From the NCBI GenBank assembly GCA_019925095.2, contig CM034406.1, positions 17,774,888-17,838,887 on the forward strand: DNA of 64,000 bases, written 5' to 3'. Made by a program: the position numbers and the translations under genes. The stretch comes from Dendrolimus kikuchii. Its lineage: Eukaryota; Arthropoda; Insecta; Lepidoptera; Lasiocampidae. Below are positions 35,401-47,400 of this stretch, piece by piece. Under the pieces are notes generated by a model. The model was not told the DNA's origin and searched no databases. It saw only the letters and a program-made list of their open reading frames with translations. Position 1 is the first letter of the stretch; every line of letters begins with the position of its first letter.

Positions 35401-38400
35401 TCGGAACGTGGCCATAGGAACTCCTGTACTAAACAAGATAGACCTGTCGTGTTTGGGCTCGTTTTACTTGTCTTGGCTAGCACTCTGCTGCTACATATCC
35501 AGGATCTCAAAAGCTTGTATTTAAAGATCTTTTTAAAAAAGCTTATTTAATTTTTACAATTTAATTTAGAAAAAAGTTTTTAGAAGTTATACACGCTCAT
35601 TTGTTATTTTTTTTATTGTGTGTGACATTTATTGAATGATGTTTGTATTGTGGTGTACCTTACGAATAACTTATTATATTAATTTATTCTAATTTTAATA
35701 CTAAACTTATACTAATGTAGAGTGTATCTGTTACATGCTGGTGTTGCGAGGGGACAGTCCCTATTTTGAATACTCACTTGCCCAACTCCTTGACTTGCAT
35801 GAACATGCCCTTCAAGGAGACAACGATGATCGAGGCCAAGACACACCTCGGCAGCTGTTCGAAGAACGGCCCAATCCAGAGCAACACGCAAAGTATCAAC
35901 AGTGAGCTCACCACTGACGTTATACCTGTCTTACTGCCCGCCTGGAGGAGAAACAGCCTTATTTAAATATATTTTATTCTTATTGTGTGTATTTGTGTAT
36001 ACGCGTCTTTATTACACGTGCGCAGAAGGTTTGCCGATAGCCTCATGATGTCACGCGTCGATGGTCAATAGGGTTGACAAAAAGGGTTACATAAATAGTT
36101 GTTGCAATAGATTTATTATTGTATATACTGTTACAACCTAGACGCCGACAAAGACAAATTCCACGTACAGATTTGTAGAAGCACATTTATTACCCGTCGG
36201 CATTTGAACTAATAAATTTGAAACTATTGTAATGCTGTAATGATCGTCTTCTTTTGTTTACTTATTTATTGGCATACGTTTCAAGAGAACACCCTATTGT
36301 TCTATTGTTTACGGCAGCTTGCGGCTGTAATCATTAGCCAGGTGTTACGGATATAAAGTACAAGCTGATTTTAGGAAATTCAGTCCACGTTGCCGGGCGG
36401 GCACACTGCACTTGTGCAGTATAAAACGATGGCCTGATTGAGGGAGGGGTCAGTCGAGCGAGAACCACGATCAAAGCGAGACGTGTGTACTACAATCGGG
36501 AATCTGATAGTGACGGACTTTGCGCGTTTTATTGAATTACAACCTTCTGCATTACGTTTGGACTTGTTGTGTTCGGTTCTATTTGTACCTGTGTTATACG
36601 TGTTTGTATAGTTCTAATAAACTCTATAGTAATTCTAACGGCATTTTAATTCGAGTCTCGCTACTCGTAGCAATACTTTACATAAGTAGATAGATAGATA
36701 GCGCTTTATTGTACACCATTACAGAAAACAGAAAATCTTATAGCCTAAAAATATTCTAAATGTGCACAATGGGCGGTCTTATCGCTAACAAGCGATCTCT
36801 TCCAGAAAACCCGTGGCGGGAATAAAACAGATTGTATTGGTCAAAGGTGGTATAAATAAATATTAGAGGTTATGCAGTCACTTACATATATTTTATTTAT
36901 TTATAAACATATAAGTATGTAAAATTTTTATATAAGTAAGAATTATACTTAATAAGGGAAACTGGAACCTGGTCCCTAATGCCGGAACACAACTCAAGGT
37001 TCTTATGGCGACATACTTTAGACCAGGGGTGGTAGCCATCCAGTCGGGCAAATGCCCTACCACCTGGCGAATTAATGACTGACTCGTTTAACTTATACTT
37101 ATAGGAAGGCAAAACAAAGTAGAAAATAAGAGCGGCGCCACTTTCGCAAATTTGTCTAAATTCTAACAACTCCAATGTTAGGTCAAGAGTAATTTCGATA
37201 TAATATAATTATTGTTATTTCGATATAAAATTATATATTATAAAATTTCGATACTTACTAGTGATTTTTAGTACGACATCAAACATCGTGCAAGTATCAA
37301 GTAGCTTTAGTTACGACGTATGCATTTTGTCAACACAGCCTATGATGTCTTACTTTAATAAAAATAAGTATAATTTTGTAAGCAAGAGCTTTAACACCTT
37401 TTAATAGTTAACAGAACAATTATTTGATTAAAAGAAGCTAAACTGACAATTACAGACCTATTATGAATAGCGAAAAGATTTTTGGTTCAAATTCCACTAC
37501 ACACTACAAATTCCATTCCACAAAAAAATATATATAACAATATTAAATTTTAAACCCGTTTTTATCCTTACTAATATTATAAATGCGCAAAATTTGTAAG
37601 AATGTACGGATGTATGTTTGTTACTCGTTCACGCAAAAACTACTGAATGGATTTTGATGAAATTTGACAATAATATAGCTTACACATCAGAATAACACAT
37701 AGGCTATAAGTTTTTATTTATTTATTTTTTATTGCAGGAGTTCAGCGGTTACCATCGCCTATGGACATTTGCAACACTAAAGGTGCTACAAATGCGCTGC
37801 TGCTCTCTTAAGGGAGACTGGAACCTGGTCACTAATGCCGGAACACAACACAAGGTTGTTATGGCGGCATACTCTAGACCAGGGGTGGTCGCCATCCAGT
37901 CGAGCAAATACCCTAGCACCTGGCTGTGGGTTGTTTAGTCGCCTCTTACGACAGGCCGCCAGGCCGCAGGAAATTGTATTCCTTCTCCGTTCCTGCACGG
38001 ATAAAATAATTAATAAAGATATAGTGTGACTTATCCAAAATTTAACGATTGTCCATCACAACGCGGGTGAGACCGCGGGGCGCAGCTAGAGTGTAATAAA
38101 ACTTTTATACATAATTATTTAACGACGGTTCAATGTTAAATACACATAACTGAAAGAAACAATGTCTACGTTTTCATTAGAACATTATTTGTAGGTATTT
38201 CAATAGTTAATATTTTGCATACCTAAGTATAAATAAGTAAGACCATTATATTTACCTGATACTGAATGTATGAACGTGACAGACTCGCACAGAACGGTGC
38301 GCAGCCGAAGAACGAGGCGAACACGTTGCTAGCTCCCTGAAAAAGCAAATGAGTAATTATATTTTTCAAATAATTGTTCTCTATTCAAAAAACGGTTCTG

Positions 38401-41400
38401 CACGATGGTGGACAAGGGATACTTTTCATCCCGGATAATGGGATAGATTTTAGGATAGATTTATGTAAAGGTTATCCCAGAAAGTGGGATAGCTTTTGTT
38501 TTTTTGGGATTTGACATTTTCGTAATTTTGGTTATTTTGATCGTCTCAGTCGTTTAGGACATTTTGGTAGTTTTTATCGTTTTGATCATTTTAGTAGTTT
38601 TGATTGTTTTGGTCGATATTGTCATTGTGGGCGTTTTGGTCATAATTTATAATAAATATATATAAAATATTAACTTTGATTAATTATTAATATTTTATAT
38701 ACAATTTTGAAAGTTGTGGACATTTCAGTCGTTTTGGCTGTTATGGTCATTATGTTCATTTTAGTCATTTTGGACGTAGTGGACATTTTCGATATTTTGG
38801 TCATTTTGGTTATTTTGGTCATTTTTGTCATTTATGTACTTTACAGACAGATAGACGGGGATAGATAAATAAAACTAGAACGACTTGAAGAAACATGGGA
38901 TGAAAGTTTGTATGGGAGGGAGATCAATAATTTCTCAAGTTTATAGATTAAAACATGTATCATCTATAAAAAAATGCTATAATAACTAGATCTGTCTGTT
39001 AAGCTTTCGCGGAAAAACTACTAGGAGTACTGGATCAGTTTTGCTGTAATTATGTTTAAATGTACTTTTAATACCGAAAATGGTCATAAATACTTTCCAT
39101 ACCGGGATATGATATAGTTTACGATACAAAATGTAGTGAATCTTCCGGGGGCAAATATAAAAAATTTAATACAATGTAGGTTACATTATTAGCGCCTGCT
39201 ATTTAAACTAGAGGCACGCAGTTACAGTACGTACCGTAGACAGAGAACTCTAGAACTCTATATATATATATATTGTCGGGGTGAAGGTAAGGAAACGAAT
39301 GCTCCGGTGGTTCGGGCATGTGGAAAGAATGACTAAACAGATAATACAATGCAAAAGTGGATGGATGCAGAAGTCGTGGAAGGCCACGACACACCTTCCG
39401 TGATCAAATTGATCGTGTACTAGCGGAGGGTGATGTCAGGAGCCTTAAGAACAGACGAGTGTGCATGACAAGAGCTATGAATGTCAAAGAAGCAAGTGAG
39501 GTGTGTATGAATAAGCCTAAATGGCGCTCTGTCGTTCGTGCCTGCCCCGCAAGGGAACTGGCGTGAAGTTATGTATGTATGTATGTATATATTGAGTTTC
39601 AGCCAAATCAATCAAGTAGTTTATTCCGTGAAAGCGTAACAGGCAGACAGAAATTCTTTCGCATTTATAATATTAATAGGGATGTATTACTTACAAGAGC
39701 CAATAATTCCTGGTTGGCGTCTATTTCATACTTCTCCTTAGATGCAAATATGAGGGCCATCGACATACTTATGGTGTAGGTCACCATAGTTATTGTGAAG
39801 GCGTCGAGAGCAACCTCTGGAAATAACTCTATAGGCGGCACTTCTGGGACTGGCAGCCTATGATGGGAAATAATATTTGACTAAAATTCAATTAATTTCG
39901 AAGCAACTGGTGGTAGGAGTGACTATAATAGATATACCTAAAAAAAATATGACCACGTTTTTGAATATCGCAAAAGGCTCGAGTGGTTGCACTCACTCAC
40001 TTCTCACTCTCACTTGTGGTCTCACTTCGCCGGAATGCTCATCTTCTCAACTTACTGTATCGTATACTGTTTATATCTTATACCCCTCCTTATCTTAAGG
40101 AATGTTTCAACTTCCTTCATACATCACATACACTCAATTTGCGCTCCACTAATAATCTCTTGTTAATGGCACATGCACACTCTTCAACATTTTATTCCAA
40201 CTCCTTCGCCATGCAGGCTGTCTTACTTTGGAACTCTATGCCCACTGATGTCATAAAAGCTAAATCCTTTGCCATATTTAAAAATTCACTTAGGAATCAT
40301 TATGTAAGTCCTACGCAATAATGTATGTGCTAGTTTACTATAGACTATAATCTGCTGTCCATGTATGTCATATTTTTCTTTTTTCCTTTTCTTTGTTGCA
40401 TAATAATTACAGTTAATTTAAGAATGTCCTTCGAGTCAGGTTGCCTGGAAGAGATCGCTTTTAGCGATAAGGCCGCCGTTTGTTTTACCAAGTAACTATT
40501 GTCTTGTTGTACATTTTTTTTGTAATTTTTGTTTTGGTGAACAATAAAGTGTTGTCTATGTCTATGTCTATGTCTATATGTTAGATATGCAATACCGTGA
40601 TATTCCTGCAGATGGATGGAGAAACTTTTTACAGGTGATTAATATACTCAACCCAATTTTGATTGAATTATAATACCGTCATTGTTCCATCAAATGAGCT
40701 GATAAGTCTAATTGAAACACGCGTAAATTTGACACAAAACTCCTGTTACAAATCCCAAAATTCTGGAAACTCTGGAATGCGTTGCATCTTATTGGCAGAG
40801 AGGCCAAAACATTACCTACTTTTCGAAACTCACATAGAAATTACGGTCTTTAAATATGTTTAATATAATTACCACTAAAAATTAAGAAACCAACATCAAT
40901 AGCTTTATAATAAAATTACGACAGTTATTAATAATACATGAGTATCTTACTGACCCAAATACTGATGATACAGGAGAGTAATTTTGACATGAGAAATCTT
41001 AATTATTGTAATAATTATTATTATAAATTGTATATTATTTTTTATTTAGACATTAGTAGTTTTAAATTCAATTATATTGTAAGCTACAAATGTGGCAGGA
41101 TACAGTGATACTACTTAAATTGTTATAATTGTGGACATCATATTCAAACCTGTATAAGTACTCGTCCACAAAATAAATTACTTTGACTTATTTGTCTATT
41201 ATAATATATGTTAATTAATTATTAATAATATAATAAAACTGTAGAGGGTGAATTTTTGTAAAAAAATGCTAACAACCGAGTCAGGGGGATGTAAGAAGTG
41301 AAATAGAACTAATTTAGATTTTTTAAATTTTTTCATTTGTCTGTCTGTTTGTACCGGCTAATCTCCGAAACGACTGAACCGATTTAAATGAAATGTTGTA

Positions 41401-44400
41401 TGGTGGTAGCTTATATCCCTGGTCAACATATAGGATACTTTTGATCCCGCAAAAGCCACAATTCTGACCAGAGTTCACCCGAGTGCAGTGCACGATAGGG
41501 CGTCCCCCGCAGGCGACGCTCACCGATGCGCCCCCGTCGGTGTGGATTCTCGCGCATGCGGCGAAGGGGGCCGCCACCCTTCACGCAGCGCCAAACCTGG
41601 CGGGTCGAGAGGAGCAGAGTGCCGTATAGGCACGTGGAATGTGAGAGGTGGAATGAAAGATAAGATGGACGAAATGATTGATATAATGAATGAGAGAAGC
41701 CTGGATGCCTTATGTCTGACAGAGACAAAGCGGAAGGGGTGCGACGTCGATGACCTCCCCGGTGGCATGCTTGCTCTGTGGTCCGGCGTGGACCTGGACG
41801 AGCGTGCGAGTGGGGGGGTAGGTGTCTTACTCTCATCCCGCTTTGTGTCTGGAGTAAAAGCTTATTGTCTGGTGAACCCGAGACTTCTCTGGGTCCGCCT
41901 AAAACTGGGGATCACGCGAGTTTTTCTGGTCGCAGCTTATGCTCCCGTAAGCTCAGCGGATCCCCAAGAACTCGAGAAGTTTTGGGAGTCTGTGAGAGAA
42001 ATTCTGGATCTGGCTGAAGGGAACGAAAGACTAATTATGTGTGGTGATCTTAATGGCTGGGTGGGGACCAAACGAGACGGCCTTGAGGCTGTCCTTGGAC
42101 CCTATGGTGACAAGAGAGTGAACGATGCTGGTAGGCCAATCATAGACGTATGCATGGAAAGAAACTTGCTTGTGTCGAACACCCTATTCCATCATAAGGA
42201 TATTCACACGTATACATGGAGAATGAATGATCAGAAAAGTATGATTGATCTGATTTTAATTGATAGTCGCCTCCGAAACACAATAATGGATACAAGAGCC
42301 TACAGAGGCCCCACTCTTGAAACGGACCACTACCTGGTGATAAGCCGGTTTGTGGGCCTTTTCAAGAAGTGGAGGCACTGGCGAGTGCGTACCAATTTCG
42401 GGGAGCTTGAAAGAATAAAGTGTGAAAAATTGGAAGATGTTAGTGTAAGGAGTATGTATGCGCGCCTAGTCGAAGAAAGGCTTGCAAAAGCGGACTTCTC
42501 CGACTTAGATGTGGATAATGACTGGGATAGTATGAAAGAAAGTATAGTGGAAAGCGCAAAAGAAGCATGTGGATGCGCGAAGAGGCACATAACAACGAAA
42601 GGTGATGAATGGTGGGACGCGGATGTTAAATCCAGCGTAGAGAGAAAGAGAAAAGCCTGGCTGGATTATGTTGCTTCCTTGCAACAGAATGACAGTATGA
42701 AAGAGATGAAGAAAGAAATTTATCGCCTCTGCAAGAATGAAACCAAAGCTTTAGTGAAAGAGAAGCGTGAAAGAATAAAATTGAAAGAAGAAGAGAAGCT
42801 GACGGAGAACTTCGAGGCGAATACCAAACTCTTTTGGAGAGAGGTTAAGAAGTCTCGGGGTTGTTCGTCAGCTTCCAGAATGGAAAGAATAAAATCTAAA
42901 GCAGGGGACGTTCTTGCTAACCCACAAGAGGTATTAGCGCGATGGAGTGAATATTTTAGAGAAATGTATGATAATATCCCGGATGCTGGCACCACGACTG
43001 AGTCTGTGACCGACTCCGAGGAGTCAGCATCCGAGATCACTTTGGAAGAGATCGAATGGTCGATAAGAAGTCTGAAAAATGGAAAGGCAGTAGGAATCGA
43101 TAGTGTGTCTGCTGAGATGATCAAATATGGTGGAACCTGCGTCCGGGACGCTTTCCTGTCCTTATGCAACTTGTGCTGGAGGACGGGAAAAGTTGCTGGA
43201 GCAAGTGAATGAGTTTGTATATCTTGGATGTGCTTTTAGCAGGGATGGAAGGTACACCGCTGATATAGAAAGAAGAGTGAATTAGGGGAATAGTTTAAAT
43301 GGAGCGTTAGGTAAACTTCTAGGCGCTAAGAACCTCAGCCAGAAGGCCCAGCTCGCCGTACACAACGCGGTGCTGGTACCTACGCTCACGTATGGAAGCG
43401 AGAGTTGGGTATGGAAGAAAGAGCATGAAAGTAGAGTAAACGCGGTCGAGATGCGAGCACTGCGCAAAATCTGCGGAGTGACGCTCGCGGACCGCGTTCG
43501 TAATACCGAAGTAAGAAAGAGAGTTGGTCTGAAAGAGAGTGTCGGGGTGAAGGTAAGGAAAGGAATGCTCCGGTGGTTCGGACATGTGGAAAGAATGCAT
43601 GATGAAAGAATGACTAAACAGATATACAATGCAAAAGTGGATGGATGCAGAAGTCGTGGAAGGCCACGACACACCTTCCATGATCAAATTGATCGTGTAC
43701 TAGCAGAAGGTGATGTCAGGAGCCTTAAGAACAGACGAGCTTGCATGACAAGAGTTATGAATGTCAAAGAGGCAAGTGAGGTGTGTAAGAATAAGCCTAA
43801 ATGGCACTCTGTTGCTCGTGCTTACCCCGCAAGGGAACTAGCGTGAAGTTATGTATGTATGTATGTATAGATTTATATAACGTCATATAGATATACGTAT
43901 ATATTGGTATTCTATAAATGTGTCTCGATGTATGTATGTATAAAATATATAAATTAGCGTCAGTATGTATATATTAAAATTGCACAGTTCTATCTTTTTT
44001 CTGCTCCACGTACAACGCCAGATTAGTTAATTATTTCTCTTAAGCTAGGTTGCCTGGAAGAGATCGCTTTTAGCGATAAAGTCGCCTTTTGTTTTGCCAA
44101 GAAGTGGGGGCGGTATAGATATGAAGCACTTTTATTTATTACTAGAGGTCCCTGCAGACGTTGTTCTGCCCCGAAGTAAAAAGGTCTTTAAATATAAGCT
44201 TTTGAGATCTTGGATATCATGTAGTAGCAGAGTGCTAGCCAAGGCCTATAACTATACCCCCACCCGAGGCGCAATTTCAGAGAAACTGACAGACAAAATT
44301 CGTTAAAACAGTCGCCTAAATGACCAATGTATCATGTAAATACAATTTTTCATTTAAATGTTGGCTCAATTTTGAAATCATAGATAGATATTTTAATTGT

Positions 44401-47400
44401 ATTCGTATACAAAATAAATAACTTACCCAGTGGGTATATTTCCAACCAAGCCGATACCGAATTTCTCATTGAGTCCAACAAATCTGGAAACTAATGTGCC
44501 GATTACGATGGCTAGCAGTTCTATTGGAACCGGAACGCGACTGCGTTTACTTATCCATGGCTGAAACAAAAAATACAATTATATCATGAAAGTCGAATAG
44601 AAAGAAATATTTTTTTTTGTGTAGAAATGGCGACGTACCTACTTGCACTAAAACATAATTATTTTATTAAAAAAAATATAAACTATTAAAGTAATGTACA
44701 CAATATTCACGATATTAAGGCTGGTAACTCAGCATTATGCTGTGTCAGGAACTAACACAGGGCTGATTTTGAGTACCAGCTCCATCAAGTTATAAGTGAC
44801 CCAAACAAAAACATACAACTTCTCATTGACATTTATAAAGTAACTAGAAGTCCCGGCAGACGTCTTGTTCTGAAAAAATAAAAATCTAGGACCCAATCCC
44901 AGCGCTACCTACCGTTTCCAACTGTGAATCGAAAGCATCCGGAGACCACTCAAACACACACAAAAAAATTCATCAAAATCGGTAGATTTTCTCAAATTAT
45001 GCACGTACGTACATACGTTTCTACGATTCATTTTTATTTATATACATTTATAACAAGAAAAACTTAAATACTAATAACAAATAACTTTATATTTGTTGTA
45101 TGATTACGTCCCTAAATATTTCCTCCCACTGTCCAGATATATTACCACTTGGAATAATAAATAATACGTGTGATAGATGACATGGTCATTTGTGGTGTGC
45201 CAGAGAATGTATAATACCAGAATAGAGTATGGAAGGTAAAAGACATATTGTGCCGTCTCCAAATAATTGTAAGAAAGTGAAACAAAACAGAGAGCGAAAC
45301 TAATCATTTAATCTTAAAAAAACGGTTTAGTAAATTAAATATACTGTTGCGAACCGATCTTTTACAGGTGTTTTATTACCCCATTCGAATTTTAGTGATT
45401 TATTGTTCGCGCTAATACTTTTGCATGCCTCCCACTAAGACGTCATAAATACTTCTTTTTTTGCTTTTCGTTGTACATCCTTAGAAGCCATTAAGTTTAC
45501 AACTTAAAAATTCAAAGGAACAGTGGCCATGTTGCTAGGAGGCAATGTCTAATTTACAAATATATTATGTCGGTCCGTCGAGACTGGGTTAGTTGAGTTT
45601 CAACTGTGATCAAGGTGTTATTTAGTGTAATTTTGGAGGTAGTATCTTATAACGACAGACTTTGCGCGATTCATGTCATTACGATTTTCTGTTTGGTTTT
45701 GTTGCATTCGGTTTTTTTTTGTAAGAACTGTGAATTATGTGTGTATACTGCTAATAAACTTTGTGATCATTCCAACGGCATTTTGAATCCACACCCTACA
45801 AATCGGTAACAATACAAAAATCTTTCCTCACCTTAAGTAATTCGTTGTTCAATGCTATAATTAAACAAGTTATGAAGGATATTATAAACGCAGCCCAGTT
45901 CAGGTACGGGAGATTCTTGCATACGTCTACCACTGTCTGAAAAAAAAAAATACACAATAAAATCGGGTAAATCGTAGACATGCTGGAATCATTGTCATTT
46001 GGTCGCTACTAGCTCAAAAAATAGAAACCTATTCAATTAAACTATGCTAGCCTGAGACGCTAGCTTACTAGTTTTGTCACTAGCTTAGCAATGAAGCTAG
46101 TTCTGTACACACGAAGCCAGAGCAATAACTCTGGCTGGCAAGCTAATAAGCTTGCCAGCTTACTAGCACTACCTTGCTAGCTTACCTTGAAAAAGTTGCC
46201 TCGTGTGATCCGGGCATAAGAGCTGTAATTAAGATAATGATTTCAAGATAGCTCTACCACGCAAAGTGTTTCTTTTTTGAAAAAATACGTTACCCTAAAT
46301 ATTATAATATATTGGTATTATAAACGTATTACATAGAAAATAATTCCGATACACAGTCTCCGCTTGCGCAGATAAGGCGGATTACTTTCTGACACGTAAA
46401 TAATCCATATTGAACTTTATTCACAAGAGCATAAGGCAGAGTGTTGTTTGCTTTGCATTCTTAGCTCTTTCTTGCTTACACGACTTCGTATACTGTTCCG
46501 CGTATTAAAATTGGTTTACTGCGCAAGTACATCAGGAGGAATAATTATTAGTCGTGTATTACTGAAGTAAGTTTAATATTCGTCATTATACTTACAAAAA
46601 CGACTTTGAAATATCCAGAGCCCTTTGGTATCTTGACCCCAAACAGATCCTTGAGCTGCGAAGCTAACACTTGCAGGGACGCTGCGGTCGTGAACCCAGA
46701 CACCAAAGGCTCGGAGAGCAAGGTCGAAACTGCGCCTAATCGGAGCATCCACATCAGGACCTATATAAGTATTGAATAAATATGTTTGCTTTCATGTCCC
46801 TGTTCCACCTGGGATGTTGTTAGTTATTGTGGCCGAATGCGCCTTGTTTATAGCGTTAAAAATAACGCGTTAATTATTGGCTACATTGGTGTACAATGGA
46901 CCAATATGACGGAGAATCACCCATAAGGCTAAAATTGCCAGGCAAAACCTTTCGCTAACAGAGCGAAGGACTCGCACACGAGTAAAACCTATTCAAATTC
47001 AAAGGTTTTTATTCAAAATAAGTTCCACTGGAGAACACTTTTTGAAGTCATACATATAAGTTAAAAGTTAATTTTACTTCCTATTCTAATTACATCGCTT
47101 CTCAACGTGTGCTGTTAAGGAGAACAAGCGGCAAGAAACTCCCCAGCAACATATCTAGCTAAAAATTGTTTTATCTTTATATTTGTTATTACATTTATAT
47201 CTCAAGTTCTTTTTTTATAAATTTTATACAGAAGTATGTCACAGAATTACTTTTCAAACAATTATAGAACATACGTTTTAAGCAGCGGGGTTTTATTGTA
47301 ATTTGTTTTGAGTTTGATTTTATTGCCCCCTTTTTAACAACGGGGCAATAAAATTAAAACAACCAACCAAACGACATTTGAATAGACTTCACCGATGTGT

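Larger units (their letters stand above)
41465..43872 (+). mobile_element. RTE-type LINE with an internal deletion
   Basis: Endonuclease and RT ends are present, but the RT palm is missing at about 43197. It ends GCGTGAAGTTATGTATGTAT with an (ATGT)n tail. It sits in an SLC26 intron in antisense. Confidence 0.85.

Noticed and set aside
41488..43212. Host craniofacial-development-protein-2-like gene
   Set aside because: The endonuclease is fused to an RT start and followed by RTE C-terminal sequence and an (ATGT)n tail; it is a LINE.
43282..43687. Minus-strand ORFs of 122-130 codons
   Set aside because: Antisense shadows of the RTE C-terminus; the plus-strand frame has the recognisable protein.
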